From: Cytobacillus firmus DS1
Lineage (GTDB): Bacteria; Bacillota; Bacilli; Bacillales; Cytobacillaceae
Assembly (NCBI RefSeq): GCF_000565285.1
Contig: NZ_APVL01000013.1
Span: forward strand, 62,001 to 126,000
DNA: 64,000 nt
Direction of reading: 5' to 3'
A model generated the notes under the pieces. The model was not told the origin of the DNA. It did not search any database and was given only the letters and a program-made list of their open reading frames with translations. Below, piece after piece: positions 1 through 9,176 of the stretch. A program made the translations under genes and the position numbers. The first letter of the stretch is position 1, and each line of letters opens with the position of its first letter.

Positions 1-16
1 GTTCAGGTTTTTTCAT
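1..16 (-). CDS. yrrN: Peptidase U32 family protein, 5' end only
   Basis: Only the first codons (Met-Lys-Lys-Pro-Glu) are inside the window; the gene runs off the left edge. The start ATG lies 5 nt past the stop of the O-methyltransferase gene, and its ribosome binding site AGAGGTGA overlaps that stop, so the two are translationally close and cotranscribed. In B. subtilis the gene after yrrM is yrrN, a U32-family peptidase-like protein that begins with the same residues. The assignment rests on synteny and five residues. Confidence 0.6.
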
Positions 17-21
17 TATAA

Positions 22-657
22 TCACCTCTTTTTACTAATTGCCACGCCATCCCCAACAGGCAAAATAACTGTATGGTATTCAGGATGACTCATTAACCAT
101 TTATTAAAAACATCAATTTTTCGAACCATATTCCGGATACGTTTATTTTCTATATCTGATTCACACACAAGGCCTTTAAAAAGGACATTGTCTGTAATAA
201 TCACGCCGCCATCGGAGAGAAATCGGGAATATATTTCAAAGAATCGCTGATACTGGCCCTTTGCTGCATCGATAAATATAGCATCATAGGGTCCTTGCTT
301 TTCAACGTCTTCCCCGACTTCCAGGGCATCTCCCTTTATGATGAGGATTTGCTCCTTTTTCCCGGCTTCATCTATATACTGTTCGGCAAGCTGGTAACGT
401 TCCGAATCGCGTTCTATTGTAACGATTTTCGACTCAGGAACAGCGAATGCCATTCTGAGTGCTGAATAGCCGATTGCCGTGCCAACTTCGAGAATCATTT
501 TAGGTTTTTGGATGCGCAAAAGCTGAAGCATTGCCTCAATTCCTGCCAGCTCCATGATCGGAACATTGTACTCTTTGGCGTATTGCTCCATTTTGTCCAG
601 TAACTGGGGCCTTTCAGGTATTATTTCCTCTATATATGCATGCAGCTTATCGTTCAT
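22..657 (-). CDS. yrrM: SAM-dependent O-methyltransferase (YrrM type)
   Basis: Predicted class I SAM-dependent methyltransferase of the bacterial O-methyltransferase (tRNA 5-hydroxyuridine methyltransferase TrmR) family. Visible motifs are the SAM-binding stretch EVGTAIGYSALRMA, an acidic residue ending beta-2 (TIERD), and the metal-binding region FIDAAKGQY followed by ITDNVLFKG. The frame is open upstream to 741, but the ATG at 657 is chosen because GAGGTGA sits 10 nt before it and the product (211 aa) then matches the family length. It follows mltG after a terminator and about 270 bp, and precedes yrrN. In B. subtilis YrrM/TrmR makes 5-methoxyuridine at tRNA position 34; that role is inferred here by homology. 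Confidence 0.88.
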   Translation of the reverse strand: MNDKLHAYIEEIIPERPQLLDKMEQYAKEYNVPIMELAGIEAMLQLLRIQKPKMILEVGTAIGYSALRMAFAVPESKIVTIERDSERYQLAEQYIDEAGKKEQILIIKGDALEVGEDVEKQGPYDAIFIDAAKGQYQRFFEIYSRFLSDGGVIITDNVLFKGLVCESDIENKRIRNMVRKIDVFNKWLMSHPEYHTVILPVGDGVAISKKR

Positions 658-885
658 CAAGCTGGCATCACCTCGATCAGACGGATTTTTATTGTCAAGC
701 TGCGGCTGTAAGAGACTCACGGTTTTCAGCGGCTTTTCCATTTAGACATGAAAAAATAGCGTTCACAGATAGGATGTGAAAATGCGCTGTGCTGCATTCC
801 GGCTTAGAGATGAGCCTGTATCCATGCTTGTCCGTGATTTACGCTATCGCAAAGCTTGTATTAAAACACCTGATCTATTTTACCA

Positions 886-930
886 TAAGTAAAAGGGGAA
901 TGCTATATCTGCACATTCCCCTTTTACTTA
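886..930 (-). terminator. Rho-independent terminator of mltG
   Basis: A perfect 17-bp inverted repeat (886-902 with 914-930, arms ending in GGGGAATG/CATTCCCC) lies just after the mltG stop. The A/T-rich base of the arms supplies the U tract. It separates mltG from yrrM. Confidence 0.85.
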
Positions 931-931
931 T

Positions 932-2065
932 TTAATTATTTGATATATGCTGTGCTTTTTTTTGATTATGCTCATCCAGTGTCTTTGAAAAAAGGACTTC
1001 TCCTGTTGATGTAGCCAGGAAGTACAGGTAATCTGTTTCTGCAGGCACCAATGCTGCTTTAATTGAGGTAACCCCGGCATTTGCAATTGGCCCCGGCGTC
1101 AGTCCAGGGTACTTATAGGTGTTGTATGGAGAGTCGATCTCTAAGTCTTTATATAGGACCCTTGATTTATGTTCACCATGTGCATACAGGACAGTTGGAT
1201 CTGTCTGCAGAGGCATTCCTGTGTCAATCCGATTGTAGAAAACACTCGCAATCTGATCACGGTCTACTTTCGCCGTTGCTTCTTCCTCTATGAGCGATGC
1301 CATTGTCAATAATTTGTGCGGGGTGTATTCCCGCTTCTCCATCTCACCGCTATACTCTTGAATAACTGATGCCGTTTTATCAAGCATAACTTCGACAATT
1401 TCCTCTATAGTCGGGTCTTCTTTGTAAAAAGGATAGGTTGCCGGGAATAAATATCCCTCAAGAGGATATTTAATATTCTCAGCCAGGACTTCCTTTGTCA
1501 GCAATTCAGGATATTCTGCCATTAACGACTTAATAAAAGCTTTCTCATTAAGTTTTTTCAAAACATCTTCAGGTTTTTTATCCGTTTTTTCTGCAATGAT
1601 CCCCGCTATCTGCTCAAGCTGTTTTCCCTCTGGAATGGTGATCTTGAAAGCCGCTTCTTCCATTACCTTACCTGTTTTTAAGCTATCAAGGATTTCCTTC
1701 ATATTCATGGAAGGCTTCAATTCATATTCTCCTGCCATGAATCCAGCTTCATTTTTAAATTTCACATAATATTTAAAAACACGTGCATCCCTGATAATTC
1801 CATTTTCTTCAAGGACAGTGCCAATTCCTGTTACAGATGACCCGATTGGTATCTCTACTTTTTTCGGCTTATTATTATCAGGATCAACAGGCTTTAAAGC
1901 TGAATTAATATAAAAATATCCCCCGCCGATCACTGCAGCAGCTAAGATTAATAATATGATTGCAACTATCAGTACAATTTTTCGGACTACTTTTGCTTCG
2001 CCCTGGCGCTCAATCATTTTTTCGCGTATTATTTCTTTTTTTCCTTTTTGATCGTCTGCAGACAT
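932..2065 (-). CDS. mltG: Endolytic murein transglycosylase MltG
   Basis: YceG-like family (YrrL in B. subtilis), 377 aa. A short cytoplasmic N-terminus is followed by one membrane segment (about residues 30-52, VLIVAIILLILAAAVIGGGY), a LysM-like region and the YceG catalytic domain. The catalytic glutamate is expected in TMASLIEEEATAK, and the conserved LQTDPTVLYAHG, SPYNTYKYPGLTPGPI and YLYFLATSTGEVLFSKT motifs follow. MltG cleaves nascent glycan strands and may end their elongation at the membrane. ATG 2065 is preferred over GTG 2068 because it is 7 nt from GGGGGG. An interspersed repeat sits upstream; a strong terminator sits downstream. Confidence 0.93.
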   Translation of the reverse strand: MSADDQKGKKEIIREKMIERQGEAKVVRKIVLIVAIILLILAAAVIGGGYFYINSALKPVDPDNNKPKKVEIPIGSSVTGIGTVLEENGIIRDARVFKYYVKFKNEAGFMAGEYELKPSMNMKEILDSLKTGKVMEEAAFKITIPEGKQLEQIAGIIAEKTDKKPEDVLKKLNEKAFIKSLMAEYPELLTKEVLAENIKYPLEGYLFPATYPFYKEDPTIEEIVEVMLDKTASVIQEYSGEMEKREYTPHKLLTMASLIEEEATAKVDRDQIASVFYNRIDTGMPLQTDPTVLYAHGEHKSRVLYKDLEIDSPYNTYKYPGLTPGPIANAGVTSIKAALVPAETDYLYFLATSTGEVLFSKTLDEHNQKKAQHISNN

Positions 2066-2104
2066 CACATATCCCCCCGTTCCAAAGACATTGGCTTTGT
2101 AAAT

Positions 2105-2324
2105 GGCTCTTTTCGTACAAATTATTGTTGTCGCCTTTTAATGTTTGCCCGTTGATTTCCGCTCCAGGATGCTCGCTTTCCGCGGGGCAGGCGGTGAGCC
2201 TCCTCAACGCTTCGAGTCTGCGGGGTCTCACCTGTCCCGCTATTCCCGCTGGAGTCTCGCACCTTCCGCTACAATCAACTCAGTGGATAATATTAAAAAA
2301 GCAACAAACCTTGCAAAAACAGCC
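2105..2324 (-). repeat. Interspersed intergenic repeat, copy A
   Basis: About 220 bp beginning GGCTCTTTTCG and ending AAAACAGCC, which are imperfect terminal inverted repeats. The GC-rich core contains complementary segments (GGTGAG with CTCACC, and CCGCGGGGCAGG with CCTGTCCCGC) and should fold into a long hairpin. The same sequence recurs at 30163-30352 and, in the opposite orientation, at 56881-57085, always between genes. There is no coding capacity beyond accidental short frames. Strand is assigned arbitrarily. Confidence 0.85.
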
Positions 2325-2523
2325 TTGTATAACTGCATGTTTCATCCAATTGCCTAAGAAAAAACTTCATATTTTCTTATTGTTTCCTCATACATCACGG
2401 GCTTATTATACTATATTTTCTTTTGGAAGTCGCAGGATATTACAAAAACCAAAAAGATCCGCCAATTATTTCCATATTTTGCGCTGTCGGTTTAATTAAC
2501 TCCGTCGGAAAAAGAAGCAAATA
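2325..2523 (-). other. Upstream region of mltG, no gene
   Basis: A/T-rich stretch between the yrzB terminator and repeat copy A. It contains a good -10 hexamer TATAAT reading on the minus strand (plus-strand ATTATA near 2405-2410) but no convincing -35. No ORF with a ribosome binding site was seen. It is a plausible promoter region for mltG, with repeat A then lying in the 5' leader. Confidence 0.35.
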
Positions 2524-2524
2524 A

Positions 2525-2548
2525 AAAACTGGCCCGGGGGCCAGTTTT
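2525..2548 (-). terminator. Terminator after yrzB
   Basis: The hairpin AAAACTGGCCC-GGG-GGCCAGTTTT follows the yrzB stop by one base and runs into T-rich sequence on the minus strand. It ends the alaS-yrzL-ruvX-yrzB transcription unit. Confidence 0.85.
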
Positions 2549-2549
2549 A

Positions 2550-2834
2550 TTAATCTTCCTGCTCATCAAGGAATGTGTTTAGCATTTCTTCAATTAGATC
2601 CCATTCCTCTTCTGTCTCGATCGGCTGCAGTTCGCCATCCTTGCTGTCTTCGCTTGGACTGAATGCTGATGCGTGAATTTCAATTTCTTCATCATCATTT
2701 TCATCTGCCCCCACTGGATAGTAAAGGACATATGACTTGCCGAATTCATCCGAGTCAAACGTGAACAATACTTCGCAAAGCTGCTCGTTGCCTTCCTCGT
2801 CAATTACAGTAATGTTGTTATCTCCATGGTTCAT
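2550..2834 (-). CDS. yrzB: DUF1292 family protein YrzB
   Basis: Small acidic protein, 94 aa, of the DUF1292 family ([25 protein letters not shown]; the C-terminus is rich in Asp/Glu). No membrane segment or catalytic motif is visible. It is the last gene of the conserved yrzL-yrrK-yrzB cluster downstream of alaS, with GAGGTGA 7 nt before its ATG. The function is not established; membership in this block across Firmicutes is the main clue. Confidence 0.85.
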   Translation of the reverse strand: MNHGDNNITVIDEEGNEQLCEVLFTFDSDEFGKSYVLYYPVGADENDDEEIEIHASAFSPSEDSKDGELQPIETEEEWDLIEEMLNTFLDEQED

Positions 2835-2848
2835 TTCTGTTCACCTCA

Positions 2849-3265
2849 TTAAATTTGGCTATTTAAAAAGCCTTGTAAAATCATGACGGCTGCCATTTTA
2901 TCAATGACTTTTTTCCGTTTCTTGCGGCTGACATCCGCTTCAAGCAAAACTCTTTCAGCTGCCATTGTTGAGAGACGCTCGTCCCATAATACGACCGGAA
3001 GGCCAAATAGCTTTTCCAGTTCTGAAGCAAAGAACTGGCTGGCTTCACCGCGGGGGCCAATGGTTCCATTCATATTTTTAGGCAAGCCGACAACAATCTT
3101 ACTGACTTCATGCTCTTTTATTATTTCACCAATTCTTTCAAAACCAAACTCTTTTTCTTCCTCGCTGATTTTGATGGTTTCCAGGCCCTGCGCCGTCCAT
3201 CCGAGCGCATCGCTTAGAGCGACGCCGACTGTCTTAGAGCCGACATCCAATCCCATAGTCCGCAT
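2849..3265 (-). CDS. ruvX: RuvX/YqgF family Holliday-junction-resolvase-like protein
   Basis: 138 aa with an RNase H-like fold of the YqgF family (YrrK in B. subtilis). The N-terminal [19 protein letters not shown] carries the first catalytic Asp; [10 protein letters not shown] and [11 protein letters not shown] carry the next conserved acidic sites. E. coli YqgF acts in 5'-end processing of pre-16S rRNA, and related proteins show nuclease activity on branched DNA, so the exact role here is uncertain. It sits 2 bp from yrzL and 14 bp from yrzB. The ATG at 3265 has GAGGGG upstream. Confidence 0.9.
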   Translation of the reverse strand: MRTMGLDVGSKTVGVALSDALGWTAQGLETIKISEEEKEFGFERIGEIIKEHEVSKIVVGLPKNMNGTIGPRGEASQFFASELEKLFGLPVVLWDERLSTMAAERVLLEADVSRKKRKKVIDKMAAVMILQGFLNSQI

Positions 3266-3267
3266 GT

Positions 3268-3534
3268 TTACCCCTCACGCTGCTGTTTTAAGTACGATTT
3301 AACCAATTCTTCGATGATCTCATCCCGTTCAAGTTTACGGATGATATTGCGTGCATCCTTATGGCGGGGAATGTAAGCCGGATCCCCGGACAGCAGATAA
3401 CCGACAATTTGGTTTATAGGGTTATACCCTTTTTCCTGAAGGGCACCATAAACTTGAAACAGAACTTCATTAACATCTTGTTCGATTGGTTCTTCAGGAA
3501 AATTAAACCTCATTGTTTTGTCAAATGAGCTCAT
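3268..3534 (-). CDS. yrzL: IreB family regulatory phosphoprotein (DUF965, YrzL)
   Basis: 88 aa, full length for the UPF0297/IreB family, starting [16 protein letters not shown] with the conserved [27 protein letters not shown] segment. The enterococcal homologue IreB is a small protein phosphorylated on Thr by the PASTA kinase IreK; the Thr in DKTMRF is the equivalent candidate, by analogy only. GAGGTG precedes the ATG. It is the first small gene after alaS, followed at once by ruvX. Confidence 0.88.
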   Translation of the reverse strand: MSSFDKTMRFNFPEEPIEQDVNEVLFQVYGALQEKGYNPINQIVGYLLSGDPAYIPRHKDARNIIRKLERDEIIEELVKSYLKQQREG

Positions 3535-3773
3535 ATCTTACACCTCGCTTTTCTGTATGAAGGATAGGATAGCCTATATTTGCCGGATTAAATCCGGTTC
3601 ATAGCCAGCTTGTCCCCCTCTTCATAACTGTTTGGCCTGCCGCCTGAATAAACAGAGCGATCAATAAATGATCTTGTTCCTGACAGGAAAACATGGTGAA
3701 GAACAAGCTGTATCTTCCTGATGATGAACAATCTCTCTTGGTTACCTCCATTTTACACTACTTTACAGGGATA

Positions 3774-6407
3774 TCAAACGGATTTAACCCATTCTTCCAC
3801 AAATTGCAGAGCACTTTCAAGTTTTTCCGGGTCTTTTCCGCCAGCCTGAGCCATATCCGGACGGCCTCCGCCTCCGCCGCCGCATTTTGCAGCAACTTCT
3901 TTGACCGCTTTGCCCGCATGGAAGCCTTTTTTGATCAGATCATCTGTCACTCCGGCAATAATATTCACTTTACCCTCGTTTACACTGCCTAATACAACAA
4001 CTGCAGATCCGAGTTTTTGTTTTAAATCGTCAGCCATATTGCGCAGGTTATTCATGTCTGATGCCTGGACCTTCTCAGCAAGAACAGTAATGCCATTGAC
4101 TTCTTTTGCTTTTGATACCAGGCTCCCTGCTTCAATATTGCCCAATTTCGCTGCTAAAGATTCGTTCTCACGCTGCAGCTGCTTCATTTCTCCAAGCAGC
4201 ACATCAATTCTTGCGGATAAATCTTTTGGATTGGTCTTTAATTTGCCTGAAGCTTCTTTTAATACAGTTATCTGGTCATTCATCAGCTTGTACGCTGATT
4301 CGCCAGTTACTGCTTCTATTCTGCGAGTTCCAGCCCCAATTCCGCTTTCCGATTGGATCTTGAACAATCCGATGGAAGCAGTATTCGGAACATGACACCC
4401 GCCGCAAAGCTCAAGACTGTAATCCCCAACCTGAACAACACGGACAATCTTGCCATATTTCTCACCAAATAGAGCCATAGCACCCATTGCCTTTGCCTCG
4501 TCAATATCCTTGTAATTGATCTCAACTTCAAGGCTTTGCCAAATTTGTTCGTTGACAATCGCTTCAATTTTCTCAAGCTCTTCAGAGGTAATTTGCCCGA
4601 AATGAGAGAAGTCAAAACGCAGGCGATCAGGCCCTACCAAAGAACCAGCCTGGTTAACATGGCCTCCCAGAACATCCTTTAAAGCCTGATGCAGCAGGTG
4701 AGTTGCAGTATGATTTTTGATTACCTTTGAACGGATTTGCTCATTTACCGCAGCCAATACAGATGCTTCAGCCTTCAGCGTTCCTTTTTCAACGACAGCT
4801 CTATGAAGGTTTTGTCCATTCGGAGCTTTTTGAACATCCTTAATTGAAACCATTAATCCTTCTGCTTCAAGAGTTCCCTGATCAGCAATCTGTCCGCCGC
4901 TCTCTGCGTAAAATGGTGTCTCATTCAGGATCAGCTGAATCTCATCACCAGCATGAGCTTCTTCAATTAATTGCCCATCCTTCACAATTGCAGCTATTAT
5001 GGCTTCTGTCTGAAGCTTATCATATCCGACAAATTTGCTTTCGGTTTTCAGCTCTCCTAATACACCGCCCTGGACCTGCATGGAATCTACATCCTGACGT
5101 GCTGAACGTGCACGCTCACGCTGTCCTTCCATTTCCTTTTCAAATCCGGCATGGTCCACTTTCATACCTTCTTCTTCAGCATATTCCTCTGTTAACTCAA
5201 CAGGGAACCCGTACGTATCGTAAAGACGGAAAACGTCTTCACCCTGAATCGTATCGCTGCTTTTTTCCTTTTCTTTCTTGATAACAGATGAAAGAATGGC
5301 AAGACCTTCATGTAGTGTTTCATGGAAACGTTCTTCCTCGTTCTTAATGACCTTTTGGATAAACTCTGTTTTTTCTTTTACTTCCGGATAGAAGTCATGC
5401 ATAATTTCTCCTACCACAGGCACCAATTCATACATAAATGGCTCGTTTATATTAATTTGTTTAGCATATCTGACAGCACGGCGAAGCAACCTTCTTAATA
5501 CATAGCCCCGTCCTTCATTAGAAGGCAGCGCACCGTCACCCACTGCAAATGCCACTGTGCGGATATGGTCAGCAATAACTTTAAATGCAACATCCGTTTC
5601 TTTTGAAGCTCCATATTTCCTGCCTGAGATTTCTTCTGTTCCCCGGATAATCGGCATAAATAAGTCTGTATCAAAGTTGGTAGGCACATTTTGAACGACA
5701 GATGCCATCCGCTCAAGCCCCATCCCGGTATCAATATTTTTCTTAGGAAGCGGCGTATAAGTGCCATCAGGATTATGGTTGAATTCAGAAAACACAAGGT
5801 TCCAGACTTCCAAATAGCGTTCGTTTTCACCGCCTGGATAAAGTTCAGGATCTTCTGTGTCATTTCCATATTCAGGTCCGCGATCATAGAAGATTTCTGT
5901 ATTTGGACCGCTTGGGCCTTCTCCGATATCCCAGAAGTTTCCTTCAAGGCGGATAATTCTGTCTTCAGGCACTCCTACTTTTTCCCGCCAGATGTTAAAA
6001 GCTTCATCATCTTCTGGGTGAATCGTAACAGAAAGTTTTTCTTCTGCAAAACCAATCCATTTTTCATCAGTCAAAAACTCCCAAGCCCAAACGATTGCTT
6101 CTTCTTTAAAATAATCACCAATTGAGAAGTTGCCCAGCATTTCAAAAAATGTATGGTGCCTTGCTGTTTTGCCTACATTTTCAATATCGTTGGTGCGGAT
6201 GGATTTTTGGGCATTTGTAATCCTTGGGTTCTCAGGGATGACACGGCCGTCAAAATATTTCTTCAGAGTGGCGACACCACTATTAATCCAGAGCAGGGAA
6301 GGATCTTCATGCGGAACGAGAGATGCGCTCGGTTCAACAGCGTGTCCTTTCTCCTTAAAGAAATCCAGGAACATTCGGCGTATTTCAGCACCTGATAATT
6401 GTTTCAT
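3774..6407 (-). CDS. alaS: Alanine-tRNA ligase
   Basis: Class II alanyl-tRNA synthetase of 877 aa, a normal bacterial length. In order: the catalytic core from [17 protein letters not shown], the tRNA-recognition region ([18 protein letters not shown]), an editing domain with the zinc/active-site motifs [11 protein letters not shown] and ELCGGCHV, and the C-terminal DHHA1 domain ending in the Gly-rich [16 protein letters not shown]. The frame extends to 6503, but the ATG at 6407 follows AGGAGGT at good spacing, and the extra upstream codons fall in the T-box terminator. Expression should be controlled by the upstream T-box. About 240 bp without a gene separate it from yrzL. Confidence 0.97.
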   Translation of the reverse strand: MKQLSGAEIRRMFLDFFKEKGHAVEPSASLVPHEDPSLLWINSGVATLKKYFDGRVIPENPRITNAQKSIRTNDIENVGKTARHHTFFEMLGNFSIGDYFKEEAIVWAWEFLTDEKWIGFAEEKLSVTIHPEDDEAFNIWREKVGVPEDRIIRLEGNFWDIGEGPSGPNTEIFYDRGPEYGNDTEDPELYPGGENERYLEVWNLVFSEFNHNPDGTYTPLPKKNIDTGMGLERMASVVQNVPTNFDTDLFMPIIRGTEEISGRKYGASKETDVAFKVIADHIRTVAFAVGDGALPSNEGRGYVLRRLLRRAVRYAKQININEPFMYELVPVVGEIMHDFYPEVKEKTEFIQKVIKNEEERFHETLHEGLAILSSVIKKEKEKSSDTIQGEDVFRLYDTYGFPVELTEEYAEEEGMKVDHAGFEKEMEGQRERARSARQDVDSMQVQGGVLGELKTESKFVGYDKLQTEAIIAAIVKDGQLIEEAHAGDEIQLILNETPFYAESGGQIADQGTLEAEGLMVSIKDVQKAPNGQNLHRAVVEKGTLKAEASVLAAVNEQIRSKVIKNHTATHLLHQALKDVLGGHVNQAGSLVGPDRLRFDFSHFGQITSEELEKIEAIVNEQIWQSLEVEINYKDIDEAKAMGAMALFGEKYGKIVRVVQVGDYSLELCGGCHVPNTASIGLFKIQSESGIGAGTRRIEAVTGESAYKLMNDQITVLKEASGKLKTNPKDLSARIDVLLGEMKQLQRENESLAAKLGNIEAGSLVSKAKEVNGITVLAEKVQASDMNNLRNMADDLKQKLGSAVVVLGSVNEGKVNIIAGVTDDLIKKGFHAGKAVKEVAAKCGGGGGGRPDMAQAGGKDPEKLESALQFVEEWVKSV

Positions 6408-6459
6408 TCTAATCAACCTCCTAAAATATGTAAAAAACATTTTAAAAACAACAAAAAAA

Positions 6460-6487
6460 GCCCTCATCCCTGGACAGGGACGAGAGC
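6460..6487 (-). terminator. T-box intrinsic terminator of alaS
   Basis: GCTCTCGTCCC pairs with GGGATGAGGGC over a short loop and is followed on the minus strand by seven T residues. It lies directly after the conserved T-box sequence, as expected for the terminator alternative of a T-box riboswitch. Confidence 0.88.
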
Positions 6488-6755
6488 TTGCTCGCGGTAC
6501 CACCCTGATTATGGAAGTATATAAACCAATGACCAGACCTTTTTATCCAGTTCATTAGGAAATTTCCCATCTCTCAGATCCTTAACGCGGATAAACGGCA
6601 GGGATTAGCTGCACTCGGGATTAGCTTTCTGTTATCCTTCATCTAGGAGTTCTTTCAGCCTTGGAACTCCCTCTCTTATATGAATGCAATACCAGCATTT
6701 CACGCAGATGGCCTATAACATACTTATTCCTTCAACATTTTTAATATAGCTTTAT
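6460..6755 (-). promoter_or_regulatory. T-box leader of alaS
   Basis: About 300-nt leader carrying the T-box consensus AGGGTGGTACCGCG (plus-strand positions 6493-6506) just before a terminator. T-box RNAs bind uncharged tRNA, here expected to be tRNA-Ala, and read through when charging is low. The 5' half contains the GGGAGTTCC and GAAAGAACTCC segments of stem I. The specifier codon was not mapped with certainty. Confidence 0.92.
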
Positions 6756-6761
6756 AGACGA

Positions 6762-6791
6762 ATTATAGCGATTTATCTTTATTGTTGTCAA
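6762..6791 (-). promoter_or_regulatory. Sigma-A promoter of the alaS leader
   Basis: Reading on the minus strand: TTGACA (6786-6791), 18-nt spacer, TATAAT (6762-6767), with a start expected near 6755. Both hexamers match consensus exactly. The -35 lies only 2 bp from the yrrI stop. Confidence 0.85.
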
Positions 6792-6793
6792 CA

Positions 6794-7882
6794 TCATGAT
6801 GATGTTCCAGTGATTTTTGGCTGTTTATTTTTTGAAAAGTGTTTTTTCGCATGTATGATGCTTACTTTAATGACAGCTAAAATTGGAACTGCAATGATTA
6901 AGCCCAATATCCCTGCTGCTTCCCCGCCAGCAAGCAAGGCCAGCATAATGAGAAGTGGATGCATATGAAGGCTTTTTCCAACAATGAGGGGTGATAGGAT
7001 ATTTCCCTCAAGAAACTGAAGAACAATAATGATGCCTACCGTAATCACGATCATCTTGACCGATAAAGCAGAGGCAATGATGACAGCAGGTACCGCTCCG
7101 ATAATTGGGCCAAAATAAGGGATGACATTAGTAACCCCTATTATAGTGCCAAGCAATAGAGGGTATCGCATGTCAAAGATCCAGAAAAGCAGAGAAGAAA
7201 TGGCCCCGATGGCAGCACATACCAAAAGCTGGCCTCGAATATAGCTTCCCAGGGACTTATCTACATCCCTTAAGAATAAAACACCTTCCTTTCTCCATTT
7301 CCTTGGCGTCAAATACCAGGCAGTCTTTTTCATAATCGAAAAGTCTTTAAGCAGATAAAAAGAAATGAAGGGAATAACAGCTATAATCACAGCATAATTC
7401 AACACATTAAGAAAAAATGTGATTACCTTTGATAAAAGATTATTTAACCGTTTCTCCACCGCTGCAATGAAATCATCTATCCTGGTCTGCAGGCCATCAG
7501 GCCATGTTGATGTTTTACTCTGTATCGTGTCGATCCATCCGCGATACTGATTTGCAAAATGAGGAGCATTTTCCGCCAGATCACGCAATTGATGAATAAA
7601 AGCCGGAATCCCTTTATACAGGGTAAGGCCAATCCCCCCGAAAAATAAAAAATAAATAATAAAAACGGCTAGCCCCCTGTGAAGGCCCGTTTCATGCAAT
7701 TTCTCCACGATTGGGTGAAGAAGATATGTAATAAATGCACCAATGACAAAAGGAATGAATACGGCAAATACAATTTCCAGAACGGGCATCCATAGTGCCT
7801 GGAGCTTAAGGAAAACTAAGATCACAATAAACAAGAGAAGCAGAAATCCAAGCCGGTAGTACCATTTCATTTGAATATTCAA
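6794..7882 (-). CDS. yrrI: AI-2E family transporter (YrrI)
   Basis: 362-aa polytopic membrane protein of the AI-2E/PerM family (UPF0118). About seven to eight hydrophobic segments are visible, including WYYRLGFLLLLFIVILVFL at the N-terminus and a long C-terminal group around YPLLLGTIIGVTNVIPYFGP and ISPLIVGKSLHMHPLLIML. The last two carry the family signatures PYFGPxxGAxP and HP-L. Members export diverse small solutes; the substrate here is unknown. The start is a TTG at 7882, 9 nt from AAGGAGG; the nearby ATG at 7870 is too far from it. Confidence 0.87.
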   Translation of the reverse strand: MNIQMKWYYRLGFLLLLFIVILVFLKLQALWMPVLEIVFAVFIPFVIGAFITYLLHPIVEKLHETGLHRGLAVFIIYFLFFGGIGLTLYKGIPAFIHQLRDLAENAPHFANQYRGWIDTIQSKTSTWPDGLQTRIDDFIAAVEKRLNNLLSKVITFFLNVLNYAVIIAVIPFISFYLLKDFSIMKKTAWYLTPRKWRKEGVLFLRDVDKSLGSYIRGQLLVCAAIGAISSLLFWIFDMRYPLLLGTIIGVTNVIPYFGPIIGAVPAVIIASALSVKMIVITVGIIIVLQFLEGNILSPLIVGKSLHMHPLLIMLALLAGGEAAGILGLIIAVPILAVIKVSIIHAKKHFSKNKQPKITGTSS

Positions 7883-7965
7883 TATGGCCCGCCTCCTTGT
7901 TTTTATTGTGATAGCTTCCCTGGGATTTATGCATCTTACTTAGTAAGATTAGCCTGAAGCTGCGC

Positions 7966-7999
7966 AAAAAAGGCTGGCCCTTTTTAAGAACCAGCCTTG
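7966..7999 (-). terminator. Terminator after yrzQ
   Basis: AAGGCTGG...CCAGCCTT hairpin followed by a T run on the minus strand, 6 bp past the stop of the 44-aa DUF3918 gene. Confidence 0.8.
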
Positions 8000-8004
8000 A
8001 TCAT

Positions 8005-8139
8005 TTAAAATAAAGCTTTGGTTATTCTTTTCTGGATGCGTTTCATTTTTCGGCCTGATATCATATTATTCTTTTGTGCATAATTATAAGCAGCCATGCC
8101 TGCCCCAAGCATCATTGCAGAGGTTAGTATTTTGTTCAA
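8005..8139 (-). CDS. yrzQ: Small DUF3918-type protein (YrzQ)
   Basis: 44-aa ORF starting with TTG at 8139, 6-7 nt from AGAGGTGA. The product has a short hydrophobic N-terminal stretch (ILTSAMMLGAGMAAYNYA) followed by a basic tail (GRKMKRIQKRITKALF). Size, the AAYNYAQ motif and the position between yrrI and yrzR match the small YrzQ-like proteins of Bacillus. The function is unknown; it looks like a tiny membrane-associated protein. Confidence 0.7.
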   Translation of the reverse strand: MNKILTSAMMLGAGMAAYNYAQKNNMISGRKMKRIQKRITKALF

Positions 8140-8164
8140 ACTGGTTCACCTCTTCCGTTAATTC

Positions 8165-8356
8165 TTACGAAAGAAACCGGCGCTCTTCTTCTTCAAATAA
8201 ATCATCAAGGGAGCTGAGCGTACCATCTTCCTCTACTTGATGGGTGTTAATGATCCCTTTGGACAAGGAAAGTTCAATAAAGCAATTCCAGCAATAATAT
8301 TGGTTAATCCCGATTTTACCAATATCTTTGCTCTGGCAATTTGGACATTTCAGCAC
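8165..8356 (-). CDS. yrzR: Zinc-ribbon small protein (YrzR-like)
   Basis: 63 aa with two CxxC knuckles, CPNC at residues 4-7 and CWNC at 22-25, forming a probable zinc ribbon, followed by an acidic C-terminus (SSLDDLFEEEERRFLS). It lies between yrrD and yrzQ, the position of yrzR in B. subtilis. No catalytic domain is present; it may bind a nucleic acid or a partner protein, but nothing in the sequence proves this. Confidence 0.72.
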   Translation of the reverse strand: MLKCPNCQSKDIGKIGINQYYCWNCFIELSLSKGIINTHQVEEDGTLSSLDDLFEEEERRFLS

Positions 8357-8371
8357 GAAAAAGACACCTCA

Positions 8372-8842
8372 CTATTTTACATTTACAATAATGGCGTCTT
8401 TTCCAATTGCAGGCGGGTCATCGGTTTTTATGACACGTTTTCCTTCCAGCACATCTGAAAAGAAGCCATCCGACAGTTCGTACCCTACAATCGTGCCCAA
8501 TTCTTCCTTAAAGTATACATCCTCTAGCAAACCCAGCCGTTCTCCTTCCCGGCTCATAATCATTTTGCCGGTTAACCGGTTATGGGTCTCACATGTATAA
8601 TCCTCATGTTTAGGAATTGCCTGCAGAACAGAGGTATCTTCAATCATAACTCCATCCCAGCCGAAAGATGCCACGTCTTCAATATTGATGATATAGGTCT
8701 TTTTCAGAAATGCGCCCTTTCGCAGCAGTAATCCCTGAACTTTTCCGGTTCCTGAAATGGATAAATCACAGATATCGCCTGCTTTATTGCCGGTTTTCAA
8801 CTCAAAAACCGGCAAGCCTTTTAATAAAGAAAATGTCCGCAA
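8372..8842 (-). CDS. yrrD: PRC-barrel domain protein (YrrD)
   Basis: Two tandem PRC-barrel-like units: RTFSLLKGLPVFELKTGNKAGDI near the N-terminus and ETHNRLTGKMIMSREGERLG in the middle. PRC barrels occur in RimM and in photosynthetic reaction-centre H subunits; this stand-alone type has no settled function. The frame is open to 8866, but the upstream ATG has no ribosome binding site. The TTG at 8842 gives an MRTFSLLKG start like the B. subtilis protein and has AAGG upstream, so it is preferred with moderate certainty (156 aa). Confidence 0.8.
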   Translation of the reverse strand: MRTFSLLKGLPVFELKTGNKAGDICDLSISGTGKVQGLLLRKGAFLKKTYIINIEDVASFGWDGVMIEDTSVLQAIPKHEDYTCETHNRLTGKMIMSREGERLGLLEDVYFKEELGTIVGYELSDGFFSDVLEGKRVIKTDDPPAIGKDAIIVNVK

Positions 8843-8964
8843 AGAGAATCCCGCCTTCCCGAACATTTATAGTTTTCACTGTCCCGAAAAAAAACATAAC
8901 GGAAAACCATTCCCATGGGAGCCAAAAAGTATTGTTAAGAACGGATTAGAAAGCCTGCATAAGC

Positions 8965-9114
8965 CTACTTTCCGCTGTACCTTGGCTTATTAAAACGCTC
9001 GTTGCGCTCCCCGCCGTCTGACAGTTCCTCTGAAAACTCATAGTCCTGCCGTGGCTGTCTGCGTCGTTTTACTCCATGGAGATTGAGAAGAGAAGTTCTG
9101 CTTTTCTTTTCCAC
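8965..9114 (-). CDS. Hypothetical small basic protein
   Basis: 49-aa ORF with a GTG start and a strong AAGGAGAG six nt upstream. The N-terminus is basic (EKKSRTSLLNLHGVKRRRQ), the middle acidic (DYEFSEELSDGGE) and the end basic again. It follows the recD2 terminator and precedes yrrD by about 120 bp. No family was recognised. The ribosome binding site and the in-line position support a real gene; the lack of a known homologue keeps confidence moderate. Confidence 0.55.
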   Translation of the reverse strand: MEKKSRTSLLNLHGVKRRRQPRQDYEFSEELSDGGERNERFNKPRYSGK

Positions 9115-9176
9115 ATTAATCTCTCCTTTATATATTTAGATAAAACCGCCAAATTGCATGTCTATTGCTTAGATAT

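Noticed and set aside
742-880. Possible fourth copy of the interspersed repeat
   Set aside because: Only the ~17-nt TGTCCGTGATTTACGCT segment is shared with copy B; the GC-rich core and both ends are absent.
1960-2499. Plus-strand 179-codon frame over repeat copy A
   Set aside because: It crosses a repeat and the mltG start, with no ribosome binding site or family.
3535-3773. Possible small gene between yrzL and alaS
   Set aside because: No frame with a ribosome binding site was found; only a short CCGGATTTAATCCGG palindrome is visible.
6408-6503. N-terminal extension of AlaS
   Set aside because: It is encoded within the T-box terminator and lacks a ribosome binding site; the ATG at 6407 has AGGAGGT.
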